DNA of 64,000 nt. It comes from Pseudoflavonifractor sp. MSJ-30 (GTDB lineage: Bacteria; Bacillota; Clostridia; Oscillospirales; Oscillospiraceae). Made by a program: the position numbers and the translations under genes. The stretch covers positions 40,366 through 104,365 of the forward strand of contig NZ_JAHLPU010000048.1 in NCBI RefSeq assembly GCF_018918045.1. The letters are read 5' to 3'. Positions 23,748-32,637 of the stretch are shown one piece after another; within the stretch, counting starts at the first letter, position 1, and every line of letters starts with the position of its first letter. The notes beneath the pieces were generated by a model. It saw only the letters and a list, made by a program, of their open reading frames with translations. It was not told where the DNA came from and made no database searches.

Positions 23748-24893
23748 ATGGAAAAAAGACTCTTTACCTCTGAATGTGTTACCAATGGCCACCCCGACAA
23801 GGTTGCCGACTCGATTTCCGATGCCATTCTGGATGCCTGCCTGGCCCAGGACCCCGGCTCCCGTGTGGCCTGCGAGACCATGGTCACCACGGATTTTTGC
23901 CTGATCTGCGGTGAGATCACCACCAAGGCAAATGTGGACTACAAGGCTGTCGCCCGGGAGGCCATCCGGGCCATCGGCTATACCCACGAAGGGGACGGCT
24001 TTGACGCCGACACCGTAGAGATTCAGTGCCGCATCCACACCCAGTCCGCCGATATCGCGCTTGGCACCAATGACGAGGTTGGCGGCGCAGGCGACCAGGG
24101 CATGATGTTCGGCGGTGCCTGCACCCAGACCCCTGAGCTGATGCCCCTGCCCGCTGCCCTGAGCCGCGCCCTGTGCAACAAGCTCACCGAGTGCGTCCAC
24201 GAGAACGATCTGCTGCGGCCCGATGGAAAGACCCAGGTCACCGTGGAATTCGATGAGGACGGCAAGGTCGTAGGCGTGGACACCGTCGTTGTCTCCATCA
24301 TGCACAGCGCTGACTTCCGGATGGATGCCCTGCGGGCCTACATCCGGGAGAATGTCATCGCCCCCGTTCTCGCCCAGTACGGCTTTGACGTAAACACCGT
24401 GCCCCATATCTTCATCAATCCCACCGGCCATTTTGTCATCGGCGGTCCCAACGGTGATACCGGTCTGACCGGCCGGAAGATCATTGTGGACACCTACGGC
24501 GGCTACTTCTCCCACGGCGGCGGCGCTTTCTCCGGCAAAGATCCCACTAAGGTGGATCGCAGCGCCGCCTACATGGCCCGCTACATGGCCAAGAACCTGG
24601 TCGCTGCCGGTCTTGCTGAGCAGGTGCAGGTCCAGCTGGCCTACGCCATCGGTGTGGCAGAGCCTGTTTCCGTCCGGGTGGACAGCTACGGCACCGGAAA
24701 GGTCTCCGATGAGACTATGACCGAGCTGCTGCGCAAGACCTGCGATCTGACCCCTGCGGGCATCATCCGCAAGCTGGATCTGCGCAGACCCATCTACGCC
24801 TCCACCGCCGCCAAGGGCCACTTCGGCGTAGGCGACAAGAGCTGGGAACAGACCGATATCGCCCCCAAACTGCGGGAGCTGGCCGGGATCTGA
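23748..24893 (+). CDS. metK: S-adenosylmethionine synthase
   Basis: Makes SAM from methionine and ATP in the cytosol; 381 residues, close to the family norm. Signatures seen are [20 protein letters not shown] with the catalytic His/Asp, [10 protein letters not shown], the loop [20 protein letters not shown] and [17 protein letters not shown] start at [10 protein letters not shown], after AGAAAGGA; the frame is open further upstream into the riboswitch, which excludes earlier starts. Regulated by the SAM-I riboswitch just upstream. Confidence 0.98.
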   Translation: MEKRLFTSECVTNGHPDKVADSISDAILDACLAQDPGSRVACETMVTTDFCLICGEITTKANVDYKAVAREAIRAIGYTHEGDGFDADTVEIQCRIHTQSADIALGTNDEVGGAGDQGMMFGGACTQTPELMPLPAALSRALCNKLTECVHENDLLRPDGKTQVTVEFDEDGKVVGVDTVVVSIMHSADFRMDALRAYIRENVIAPVLAQYGFDVNTVPHIFINPTGHFVIGGPNGDTGLTGRKIIVDTYGGYFSHGGGAFSGKDPTKVDRSAAYMARYMAKNLVAAGLAEQVQVQLAYAIGVAEPVSVRVDSYGTGKVSDETMTELLRKTCDLTPAGIIRKLDLRRPIYASTAAKGHFGVGDKSWEQTDIAPKLRELAGI

Positions 24894-24901
24894 TAATTCA
24901 C

Positions 24902-24943
24902 AAAATGCGCAGTCACAAATGACTCTGTGACTGCGCATTTTCT
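24902..24943 (+). terminator. Terminator of metK
   Basis: AAAATGCGCAGTCACA / TGTGACTGCGCATTTT, 16-base stem with an 8-base loop. The symmetric A/T ends suit both metK and the convergent DUF2752 gene. Confidence 0.93.
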
Positions 24944-24976
24944 GTAATTGTCGTCCCACTGACTGCAAAGCAAAAC

Positions 24977-25330
24977 TCAAGCACCGACTAGCAGGAAAAG
25001 GAGTGAAACATACCGCAACGTATTAGCACAAAGAATCACACCCGAACACACAGCGGCAGCACATTTCCATGGACCAACCAACAGTCTGCCATGAATGCAC
25101 AGCACTACCGCCGCAATCAAAGGCGCCGCAAAAGGCTGATAGAATAGATAGCCGTGAAAATCCAGCCGCAGCAGCGCCAGCAGAGCGCGCGTTGTCCCGC
25201 ATGTCGGGCAAGGAAAACCGGTCAGCCATAGAATGGGACATCCGACCCCCAGCGATGTAAATAGCCACAGAGTGCCTGCAATCAGCGCCAACAGCGCCAA
25301 GTGCTTTCTCAGCACCGAGAGTTGGCTCAC
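24977..25330 (-). CDS. DUF2752-family membrane protein
   Basis: Protein of 117 residues with the DUF2752 signature GCPILWLTGFPCPTCGTTRA, that is, a G-C-P motif followed by CPxCGxTR between two membrane helices, then RLDFHGYLFYQPFAAPL. Three or four helices in all. The family is widespread in gut bacteria and has no known function; the conserved cysteines suggest metal or redox chemistry. It overlaps the TM2 gene by four bases, and this pair is often seen together in such genomes. Confidence 0.88.
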   Translation of the reverse strand: MSQLSVLRKHLALLALIAGTLWLFTSLGVGCPILWLTGFPCPTCGTTRALLALLRLDFHGYLFYQPFAAPLIAAVVLCIHGRLLVGPWKCAAAVCSGVILCANTLRYVSLLFLLVGA

Positions 25331-25662
25331 AGGAGGCCCATAACCTTATTGAAGTTCAGCTCCTTGGTCTTACCGGAAATGGTAAACCAGTCAATAATCG
25401 TCAGGATACCGCAGCAGCCGCCAGTCAGCAGCTTCAGAATACCCATACCGGTGTCACCAATCATAAAACGGTCAATTCCCAAACTGCCCAGGAAAATGGA
25501 AACCAGCAGCAGCGTGGTGGGATCCTTCATCTCAATGGTAGAGAGCAGCGCGAACTTACTCTCGTCCAAAGAAGCCAGACGCTCCTTCAGATAAACCATC
25601 TTTTCAGCGGGGAAATACTTCTGGTTTGCCATGATGTACATATCAACTCTTGTCTGATCCAT
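25327..25662 (-). CDS. TM2-domain protein
   Basis: Protein of 111 residues. The C-terminal half has the TM2 domain, two helices joined by the DRF motif (IFLGSLGIDRFMIGDTGMGI, then GGCCGILTIIDWFTISGKTK). The N-terminal part (RVDMYIMANQKYFPAEKMVY) is cytoplasmic and helical. TM2 proteins are small integral membrane proteins of unknown role. It is the first gene of a two-gene unit with DUF2752. A GGGAGG site precedes the start. Confidence 0.88.
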   Translation of the reverse strand: MDQTRVDMYIMANQKYFPAEKMVYLKERLASLDESKFALLSTIEMKDPTTLLLVSIFLGSLGIDRFMIGDTGMGILKLLTGGCCGILTIIDWFTISGKTKELNFNKVMGLL

Positions 25663-25697
25663 CTCTCTTTGCCTCCCAATAGTGAAGAAAATTGTGT

Positions 25698-25721
25698 CTA
25701 TAGGTCTGTTGTTTCCTATAG
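25698..25721. promoter_or_regulatory. Dyad in the TM2 leader
   Basis: CTATAGG, 10-base spacer, CCTATAG, at about +2 to +25 from the predicted start of the TM2 transcript; a candidate repressor site. Confidence 0.35.
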
Positions 25722-25729
25722 GCCGTCAT

Positions 25730-25758
25730 ATAATACCACACTCTATCGACAAATTCAA
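25730..25758 (-). promoter_or_regulatory. Promoter of TM2-DUF2752
   Basis: Minus strand TTGAAT, 17-base spacer, TATTAT, 67 bases before the TM2 start codon. Confidence 0.6.
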
Positions 25759-25786
25759 GCTTTTTCCTTTTTTTGTCCCGCAAGAA

Positions 25787-25808
25787 GGCCAGGCGAAAAC
25801 GCCTGGCC
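25787..25808 (-). terminator. Terminator of the ftsH-LRR unit
   Basis: GGCCAGGCG / CGCCTGGCC with an AAAA loop directly after the stop at 25816; the T tract is short (TTCTTG). Confidence 0.7.
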
Positions 25809-25815
25809 CTGATTT

Positions 25816-27540
25816 TTACTTGTTTGACTGTCCTGTCAGCAGCAACTGCAGCAGCATCAGGTCTTTCAGATTCACCTTGCCGTCGCCGTTCAGGTCGGCA
25901 TTGCCGGTTTCGGCGGAGACGCTTTGACCGGAGAGGTAACGGCGCAGGCGGATCAGATCCGCGTTGGTGACCTCCCCATCTCCGTTCACGTCTCCCGCAA
26001 GTCCCAGGCTCACGGTGATGCCGCCGGAAATGCCGGTGATCTCTACTTCATCCGCCCGGGCATCTACAGCGGAAACTTCCGTCAGCGCCACCGGGATCTC
26101 CCCAATCCCCGCATTCTGGGAAACCCGGAAGGTCAGGGACAGGATTGCGCCCTCTGCCTTTGTTTCATCCGGCTGGAGCCACAGGGCCTTTTCTCCCTGG
26201 CCGATGCCCACCGTCCAGTCGTGCTGCGCAAAATCCTCGTTGGAGCTGCTGTAATCCTCCAGCGTCAGAAGATTCTTGTCATAGTCAAAGCCAAAGTAAA
26301 GGCCCGTAATCCCCGGATTTCCGGAGAGAGTGAGGGTAAGCGTCACCGTCTGCCCCGGTTGGGCCGTAACGGTGTCCACGGTCAGCTTTGCGGTTTCCTC
26401 GGATGCCGCGGAGACTTCCGCAGGTTCTGTCTCCTCCGGCTGGTCCGTTTCCTCATGGGCAGTCTCTTCCGTCGCCTCTGTGGTCTCCTCAGGCACGGAT
26501 GTCTCTGTCGCTTCTGTCGATTCGGCCGACACATCCGTCTGGATGGGTACAGTCGCGGGAACTGTCTGCTCTGCCGCGGCTTTCTCCGCCGTCTCAGTGG
26601 GCTCGGTCTCCGCTTCCGGTTCCGTGGTTTCCGTCTCCTGCGCCGGTTCATCGGCGTTCTCCCCATCCAGAGCGGTAAAGCTCAAATCGTTGTCCTTTGC
26701 GAAGGTCTCCGCGGCTGTGCCGGAATAACCCAAAAACACCGGCTCCCCCTGGAGGGAATCCGCTTCGACCGTCTCTATGGTCTTGGGGAACGAAACCTGG
26801 GTCAGCTTTCTGCAAAGCGTGAACGCACCAGCATCCAAAGCCGTAATGCCCTCATTCAAAACCACCGTCTGGATATCGCCCCGGTACGCATCCCAGGCAT
26901 AGCGGCCGTCCGTCTCTGTGGAAACGGCGCCGGTACCCGTCAGGGTCAGCTCGCCCTCTTCCAGTGTCCATTTGCCCTTCTCACCCCAGGTTCCTTTTGC
27001 GGAGGCCAGAGCATGGGCGCCGGTCTGCCGGTATGTACCGCCGTTGTCCTCAATATAGTCCTGGACAGCGGAATTCGCGTAGCAATTGATGATTGCCGTA
27101 ATATCAAAAGCCCGGTCCCCTACCCACGCCACGCTATCCGGCACGTAGACCGGAGCCAGTTTTGCGCAGTCCGCGAAGGCCCGTTCTCCGATACCGATGA
27201 GGCCATTGGGGAGACTGACCCAGCGCAGGCCGGGGCAGTTTTCAAACGCACCTGCGCCAATATAGCGCAGGGTCTTGGGTAGTGCCAGATACTGCAGGGC
27301 GGAGAAATCCCGAAAGGCATCCGTCTGGATCTCCGTGATCCCCTCACCGACACGCAGGGTCGTAATACTGTCCTGCTCATCCGCCCATGGGAAGGGCTCC
27401 GAAAAGGACATGACGCCCTCGCCGGAAATACTCAGTACGTTTCCTTCCAAGGACCAGCTGACGCTCTGGGTACTCTCCGCACCGGCGGCCATGGGCACCG
27501 CCAGCAGGAAGCACAGCAAAAGGCACAGCACTTTTTTCAT
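25816..27540 (-). CDS. Secreted LRR-cohesin-dockerin protein
   Basis: Protein of 574 residues with a signal peptide (KKVLCLLLCFLLAVPMAAGA). Residues about 28-270 carry BspA-type leucine-rich repeats (LALPKTLRYIGAGAFENCPG, LPNGLIGIGERAFADCAKLA, IEVxTV-like units). A Glu/Thr-rich linker follows (about 290-375). Next is a cohesin domain (VDTVTAQPGQTVTLTLTLSG, then YFGFDYDKNLLTL) and last a type I dockerin with its two calcium repeats (GDVNGDGEVTNADLIRLRRY and ADLNGDGKVNLKDLMLLQLL). Having both halves of the cohesin-dockerin pair lets it join a chain on the cell surface. It lies 23 bases behind ftsH, an odd partner, probably by read-through. Confidence 0.88.
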   Translation of the reverse strand: MKKVLCLLLCFLLAVPMAAGAESTQSVSWSLEGNVLSISGEGVMSFSEPFPWADEQDSITTLRVGEGITEIQTDAFRDFSALQYLALPKTLRYIGAGAFENCPGLRWVSLPNGLIGIGERAFADCAKLAPVYVPDSVAWVGDRAFDITAIINCYANSAVQDYIEDNGGTYRQTGAHALASAKGTWGEKGKWTLEEGELTLTGTGAVSTETDGRYAWDAYRGDIQTVVLNEGITALDAGAFTLCRKLTQVSFPKTIETVEADSLQGEPVFLGYSGTAAETFAKDNDLSFTALDGENADEPAQETETTEPEAETEPTETAEKAAAEQTVPATVPIQTDVSAESTEATETSVPEETTEATEETAHEETDQPEETEPAEVSAASEETAKLTVDTVTAQPGQTVTLTLTLSGNPGITGLYFGFDYDKNLLTLEDYSSSNEDFAQHDWTVGIGQGEKALWLQPDETKAEGAILSLTFRVSQNAGIGEIPVALTEVSAVDARADEVEITGISGGITVSLGLAGDVNGDGEVTNADLIRLRRYLSGQSVSAETGNADLNGDGKVNLKDLMLLQLLLTGQSNK

Positions 27541-27562
27541 TTTGAAAACACCGCTTTCTTAC

Positions 27563-29464
27563 TTAAGCGTTCTCCTCGGAAGCGGGAAGCTCCCGCTTCG
27601 GCTCCTGAGCCGCGTTCACATAGGCCATCAGCTCTTCACCGGTGATGGTCTCCTTAACCAGCAGATACTCGGAAATCTCATCCAGCAGGCTGCGGTTATC
27701 CTTCAGAATTCTGATAGCATCGGCAAACGCGCCGTCCAGCAGCTTCTGAACCTCCCTGTCCACCTGCGCCGCCGTATCCTGAGAGCAGTCCATATAGGCC
27801 TGGCCATCCAGATAGCTGTTCTGTACGGTGGCAGTTGTCATCAGCCCCAGCTCCTTGCTCATGCCGTACTGGCTGACCATGTTCCGCGCAAGAGAAGTAG
27901 CCCGCTGCAGATCGTTGGCAGCGCCGGTGGTCTGCGCGCTGAAGACCAGCTGCTCAGCGGCGCGGCCGCCAACCAGACTCTTCAGCTCCACTTCCAACTC
28001 TTCACGGGTGGAGAGGAATTTCTCTTCCTCCGGCAGGTACATGGTATAGCCCAGCGCGCCGGAGGTGTGGGGCACAATGGTGATCTTGGAAACAGGCTGG
28101 GCGTGCTTTTCCAATGCGGAAACCAGGGCATGGCCCACCTCATGGTAGGCGACCAGACGCTTTTCCGTCTCGGTCAGCACGGTGTTCTTCTTTTCGGAAC
28201 CGGCAATGACCGTCTCAAAGGACACCAGCAAGTCCTCCTGATTCACGGCCTTCCGGCCCATACGCACCGCCCGAAGGGCAGCCTCATTAACCAGATTCGC
28301 CAGGTCCGCGCCAACGGCGCCGGCGGTGGCCTGAGCAATCTTCTTCAGATCCACATCCTCCGCAAGCTTGATCTTCCGGGTATGGACCTTCAAAGTATCC
28401 AGGCGGCCCTGGTAGTTGGGCCGGTCCACAATGATCCGGCGGTCAAACCGGCCGGGCCGCAGCAGGGCCTTATCCAGAATTTCGGGGCGGTTTGTGGCAG
28501 CCAGACACACAATGCCCTTGGAGGGCTCAAAGCCGTCGATCTCGCTGAGCAGCTGGTTCAATGTCTGCTCCTGCTCGGAGTTGTTGCCGTAGCGGTTGTC
28601 ACGGGCACGGCCCACGGCGTCGATCTCATCAATAAAAATGATGCAGGGGGCGACCTTCGCCGCCTGCTGGAACAGGTCACGGACACGGCTTGCGCCCATG
28701 CCGACAAACATCTCCACAAAATCAGAGCCGGAAATGGAGAAGAAAGGCACATCCGCCTCCCCCGCCACAGCCTTGGCAAGCAGGGTCTTGCCGGTACCGG
28801 GAGAGCCGACCAGCAGGGCCCCCTTGGGCAGCCGTGCGCCGATCTCCGCGTATTTCTGGGGATTGTGGAGGAAGTCGATGATCTCCTTCAGAGATTCCTT
28901 TGCCTCGTCCTGACCGGCCACATCCTTAAAGGTAATGCCGGTCTGCTTTTCCATGTAAACCTTGGCCTTGCTCTTGCCGAAACCGCCCATCATGCCGTCG
29001 CCGCCCATGCGCTTGGTAATGGTGCGCATGAATACGAACAGCAGCGCAAAGGTGACACAGTAGTACAGGATGGTCAGGATCAAGGAGTTGTCTTCCTGGA
29101 CCTGCCAATCGGATGTCACCCCCTGGGCGACCAGTTCGTTATACATGCTCAGCCAATCGCCGCTGGGCATGCCGGTATAACAGGCCTTCTGCTGGGTGGC
29201 AGGCTTGGCAGCCTCTTCCTTGGTCAGATAATAGATTCTGCTGCCCCGCCGCTGAACCTCCGCCAGCTGATGGTTCTCCAGGGCGGTGTAGAAGTCCGCG
29301 TAGGTCGTTTCCGTATACTGGCTGTCAGAAACCAGGTTGTAGATCCATCCGAACAGCAAAACCAGGGCCAGCGCAATAATCAGCGGGGTCCAGAAATTCT
29401 TTTTGGGGTTGTTCCCACCGGGCTTTTTCCCGTTGGGTCCGTCTTTTTCTTCATCATAACTCAT
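27563..29464 (-). CDS. ftsH: ATP-dependent zinc metalloprotease FtsH
   Basis: Membrane-bound AAA+ protease that degrades membrane and regulatory proteins; about 633 residues. Two N-terminal helices (residues about 24-46 and 128-148) flank an extracellular domain. The AAA domain has Walker A GSPGTGKT, Walker [10 protein letters not shown], the pore loop [15 protein letters not shown] and the SRH region [13 protein letters not shown]. The protease site is HEVGH (zinc ligands) with the third ligand in [15 protein letters not shown] prefer the second ATG ([10 protein letters not shown]): GAGGAGG is ten bases from it and too close to the first one. It has its own promoter. Confidence 0.97.
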   Translation of the reverse strand: MSYDEEKDGPNGKKPGGNNPKKNFWTPLIIALALVLLFGWIYNLVSDSQYTETTYADFYTALENHQLAEVQRRGSRIYYLTKEEAAKPATQQKACYTGMPSGDWLSMYNELVAQGVTSDWQVQEDNSLILTILYYCVTFALLFVFMRTITKRMGGDGMMGGFGKSKAKVYMEKQTGITFKDVAGQDEAKESLKEIIDFLHNPQKYAEIGARLPKGALLVGSPGTGKTLLAKAVAGEADVPFFSISGSDFVEMFVGMGASRVRDLFQQAAKVAPCIIFIDEIDAVGRARDNRYGNNSEQEQTLNQLLSEIDGFEPSKGIVCLAATNRPEILDKALLRPGRFDRRIIVDRPNYQGRLDTLKVHTRKIKLAEDVDLKKIAQATAGAVGADLANLVNEAALRAVRMGRKAVNQEDLLVSFETVIAGSEKKNTVLTETEKRLVAYHEVGHALVSALEKHAQPVSKITIVPHTSGALGYTMYLPEEEKFLSTREELEVELKSLVGGRAAEQLVFSAQTTGAANDLQRATSLARNMVSQYGMSKELGLMTTATVQNSYLDGQAYMDCSQDTAAQVDREVQKLLDGAFADAIRILKDNRSLLDEISEYLLVKETITGEELMAYVNAAQEPKRELPASEENA

Positions 29465-29499
29465 GCGACACATGCCTCCTCAGGGCTTTCTTACAGGGT

Positions 29500-29528
29500 A
29501 TCATATCACATTTTTACACCGGGCGCAA
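29500..29528 (-). promoter_or_regulatory. Promoter of ftsH
   Basis: Minus strand TTGCGC, 17-base spacer, TATGAT, 36 bases before the ftsH start. Confidence 0.65.
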
Positions 29529-29601
29529 CGAATGATTCCCCTTTTGCGGTAAATTTTCTGTGAATACCCTTGTTTTTTCCCATGGCAGTTAAAAATAAGA
29601 G

Positions 29602-29630
29602 TTGTGAATCCGTCCGGAATCTGCTATAAT
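29602..29630 (+). promoter_or_regulatory. Promoter of rlmB
   Basis: TTGTGA, 17-base spacer, TATAAT, 50 bases before the start codon. Confidence 0.75.
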
Positions 29631-29679
29631 ACAGAATATTGTTTTTTGATTTCTCGAAAGATTATGGAGATGATCCGAT

Positions 29680-30489
29680 ATGTACGATAAGGATAGAAAA
29701 GACCGCGGCTACCGCCGCCAGCCCCGCCCGGAGGCCCCCGTCCCCGCGGAAGAAACCGAGGGCCAGCTGGAAGGCCGCAACGCCATTGCCGAGGCTCTGA
29801 AAAGCGGCCGCACCATTGATAAACTCTTTATTGCCTCCGGCGATACGGATAAAAATCTGCAGCGGCTGGCTGCCCAGGCCAAGGATGCCGGGGCCGTCAT
29901 CGTCCCCGTAGACCGCCGGAAGCTGGACGCCATGTCCTTCACCCGGTCCCATCAGGGCGTGATCGCGCTGGCAGCTGCCCACGACTACTACACCACCGAT
30001 GACATTCTGGAGGAGGCCGCCAGCCGGGGCGAAGCGCCCCTGATCGTCATCTGCGACGAGCTGTCCGACCCCCATAACCTGGGTGCCATTCTCCGCTCCG
30101 CTGAGTGTGCCGGAGCACACGGCGTCATCATTCCCAAGCGCCGCAGCGTGGGCCTGACCGCCACGGTCGCGAAAGCTTCCGCGGGCGCCATGGAATATAT
30201 GAAGGTAGCCAGGGTCACCAATATCAGCGCCGCCATGCAGGAGCTGAAGGAAAAAGGCGTCTGGATTTTCGGCACCGCCGCCGAGGGAGCCATCCCCATG
30301 TATCAGGCAGATCTGAAGGGGCCTTCCGCCGTTGTCATTGGCAACGAGGGCGTGGGCATGAGCCAGTTGGTTCGGAAGAACTGCGATGTCATCGTCTCTG
30401 TCCCCATGAAGGGACGCATCAGCTCGCTGAATGCCTCTGCCGCCGCGTCTATTCTATTGTATGAGGCAGTACGCCAGCGTCTCGGCTAA
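29680..30489 (+). CDS. rlmB: TrmH/SpoU-family 23S rRNA 2'-O-methyltransferase
   Basis: SAM-dependent 2'-O-ribose methyltransferase of 269 residues with the SPOUT knot. The N-terminal substrate domain (EGRNAIAEALKSGRTIDKLF, HQGVIALAAAHDY) and the three catalytic motifs are present: motif 1 DELSDPHNLGAILRSAECAG, motif 2 GPSAVVIGNEGVGMSQLVRK, motif 3 VSVPMKGRISSLNASAAASI. This matches RlmB, which methylates G2251 of 23S rRNA; in Clostridia it may also be called YacO. A basic N-terminal tail (about 25 residues) precedes the domain. The next gene follows after 17 bases. Confidence 0.93.
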   Translation: MYDKDRKDRGYRRQPRPEAPVPAEETEGQLEGRNAIAEALKSGRTIDKLFIASGDTDKNLQRLAAQAKDAGAVIVPVDRRKLDAMSFTRSHQGVIALAAAHDYYTTDDILEEAASRGEAPLIVICDELSDPHNLGAILRSAECAGAHGVIIPKRRSVGLTATVAKASAGAMEYMKVARVTNISAAMQELKEKGVWIFGTAAEGAIPMYQADLKGPSAVVIGNEGVGMSQLVRKNCDVIVSVPMKGRISSLNASAAASILLYEAVRQRLG

Positions 30490-30506
30490 ACACTCGGAGG
30501 ATCACT

Positions 30507-32558
30507 ATGGATAACCAGGATATCTTTGACCCGGAAGAATTGGATGAGACCCAGGAATTTGACCTGGACGCCATTCTGAACGAATTTCATACGGAGCCGG
30601 AATCTTCCGAGACTCCGGAAGACGATTCCGAAATGGCCGCAGGCCCGGAGGAACCCGCGGAAAGCGCGGGTGAAAGCGACGAGGCCTTTGCCCAGGAGCT
30701 TTCCCAGCTGCTGGGCGATCTGGATGAGCCCGCTGCCGAGGAGCAGCCGCTTTCTGAGACCAGAGTCTTCACCATTTCCGAAGAGGTCTCCGGGTCGTCC
30801 GCTTCCGAAGAGCCTGATCTCGGTGGGGAGACCATTCGCTTTGAATCCGCCCAGGAAGCCCCAAAATCGGAAGAACCTCCCGCTCAGGAACCCATCCCTA
30901 TCCGGGAAAATCTGCGGGAATTAAAGCGAAAACTCATCGCCGGTCCCGAAAAGCGGTACTATGAGCTGTCCGATCAGGGTGTTTTCAAACTGCAGATTGC
31001 CATCGTGCTGAATCTGCTGATCGTTGCTTTCTGCGTCGGCTCCACAACCATGTTCTCCATGGATATGGTGCCGGAAAACCGGCTGCGGTTTGTCATCTTC
31101 ACCCAGGTGCTGGCCATGCTTCTCTCTGCCCTTCTGGGCTGCCACCAGATTCTGGACGGTCTGGGAGAACTGTTCCATGGCCGTTTTACCATCAATACCT
31201 TTTTGACGATCACCCTGATTGCCTGCTGCATCGACGCCTGCAATTGCCTGCAGGAGCTTCGGGTTCCCTGCTGCTCCGGTTTCGCACTGCAAATGACCTT
31301 CGCCCTGTTCGCCCGGTATCACCGTCGGTCTACAGAGATTTCCCAGCTGGATACCCTCCGCAAGGCCACCCGCCTGCGCGGCATCGTCAAGGAAGCGGAC
31401 TACCTTGACGGGAAGCCCGCATTTCTGCGGGGTGAGGGCGATGTGGACGATTTCACAAGCACCTATACAAAGGCAGGCACCCCTGAAAAAATCCAAAGCG
31501 TCTACTGCCTGCTGAGCCTGGCGGTCTGCATCGGTCTGGCCGTCCTGGCAGGAATGAAATTCAACATGAGTCTGGCCTTCCAGGTGTTCTCCATTTCCCT
31601 GTTCGCGGCGGTGCCCGCAAGCTTCTTTGTGGCACTGACCCGGCCCACCGCCATACTGGAGCGTCGGCTTCATATGGTGGGCTCCGTGTTCTGCGGCTGG
31701 CAGGGCGTCAGCGGATTGCAGGGGAAAGCCTGCTTCCCCCTGACAGATGAAGACCTGTTCCCCGTTGGCTCTACCAAACTCAACGGCGTCAAATTCTATG
31801 GCGACCGGGAGCCGGAGCAGATTCTCTCCTATGCCTCCTCCCTGATTAGCGAGGCCGGCGGCGGACTGGTGCCCCTGTTCCGGAATATGCTGAAAAACCG
31901 GGGCGGAAGCGAATATCCTGTGTCCGAATTCCGGGACTACGGTGTTGGCGGCGTCGGCGGCATCATTCGGGGCGAGGCGGTTCTGTTGGGAAGCCTGGAC
32001 TTCCTGCAGAGCATGGACGTTGAAATCCCTCACGGTACTACTGTGGCCCAGGCCGTATATATGGCCGTCAACGGGGAGCTGTGCGCCGTGGTCGCCATTT
32101 CCTATGCCAAAATGCGCTCCACCAGCGCCGGTCTTACCTCCCTCAGCGGCTACCGGAAGCTCCAGAGCGTGATGCTCACCAAAGACTTCATGCTGACGGG
32201 TGAATTCCTGCACAGCAAATTCTCCATCAACACCCGCCGGATGATCTTCCCCGATCGGGAGACCCGGGAGATTCTCTCCAAGCGGCAGCCAAGCCCTGAC
32301 GACAAGGTGCTGGCTCTGTCCACCAGAGACGAGCTGGTGAGCCTGGTCTACCCCGTCACCGGGGCCAACGCCCTGAAGCACGCCTGCAATTTGGGACTTG
32401 TCATCCACATTCTGGGCGGCGTTGTTGGAATGCTCATTATGTTCGCGCTGGCCTTCCAGGGCAGCGTGGAGATCCTGACCCCCACAAGGGTGCTTCTTTA
32501 CCAGCTGGTCTGGATGGTCCCCGGCCTGCTGGTAACGGAGTGGGCGAGAACCGTATAA
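30507..32558 (+). CDS. Catalytically degenerate P-type-ATPase-like membrane protein
   Basis: Protein of 683 residues. Residues 1-125 are an acidic, disordered tail. From about 150 on, helices and cytoplasmic domains follow the order of a P1B-type ATPase. The nucleotide domain is recognisable (GVGGVGGIIRGEAVLLGSLD and AQAVYMAVNGELCAVVAISY, compare GhGVxaxVxGxxVxxGnxxx and xxvaidgxlxGxiaxxD). The catalytic parts are gone: the DKTGT region reads CFPLTDEDLFPVG, the TGD motif reads MLTKDFMLTG, and the GDGxNDxxAL hinge reads VYPVTGANALKHA. It therefore cannot form the phospho-enzyme. It is behind rlmB and ends in a terminator. A sensor, scaffold or passive channel is possible; no function is known. 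Confidence 0.75.
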   Translation: MDNQDIFDPEELDETQEFDLDAILNEFHTEPESSETPEDDSEMAAGPEEPAESAGESDEAFAQELSQLLGDLDEPAAEEQPLSETRVFTISEEVSGSSASEEPDLGGETIRFESAQEAPKSEEPPAQEPIPIRENLRELKRKLIAGPEKRYYELSDQGVFKLQIAIVLNLLIVAFCVGSTTMFSMDMVPENRLRFVIFTQVLAMLLSALLGCHQILDGLGELFHGRFTINTFLTITLIACCIDACNCLQELRVPCCSGFALQMTFALFARYHRRSTEISQLDTLRKATRLRGIVKEADYLDGKPAFLRGEGDVDDFTSTYTKAGTPEKIQSVYCLLSLAVCIGLAVLAGMKFNMSLAFQVFSISLFAAVPASFFVALTRPTAILERRLHMVGSVFCGWQGVSGLQGKACFPLTDEDLFPVGSTKLNGVKFYGDREPEQILSYASSLISEAGGGLVPLFRNMLKNRGGSEYPVSEFRDYGVGGVGGIIRGEAVLLGSLDFLQSMDVEIPHGTTVAQAVYMAVNGELCAVVAISYAKMRSTSAGLTSLSGYRKLQSVMLTKDFMLTGEFLHSKFSINTRRMIFPDRETREILSKRQPSPDDKVLALSTRDELVSLVYPVTGANALKHACNLGLVIHILGGVVGMLIMFALAFQGSVEILTPTRVLLYQLVWMVPGLLVTEWARTV

Positions 32559-32561
32559 AAT

Positions 32562-32604
32562 TTAACAGCCGCGGTTCACACGAACCGCGGCTGTTAACAT
32601 TTAT
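32562..32604 (+). terminator. Terminator of rlmB unit
   Basis: 16-base perfect stem TTAACAGCCGCGGTTC / GAACCGCGGCTGTTAA with an ACAC loop, then CATTTATTC. Confidence 0.9.
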
Positions 32605-32637
32605 TCGTCCCGTAGGATTACAATTACCAATTGTCAA

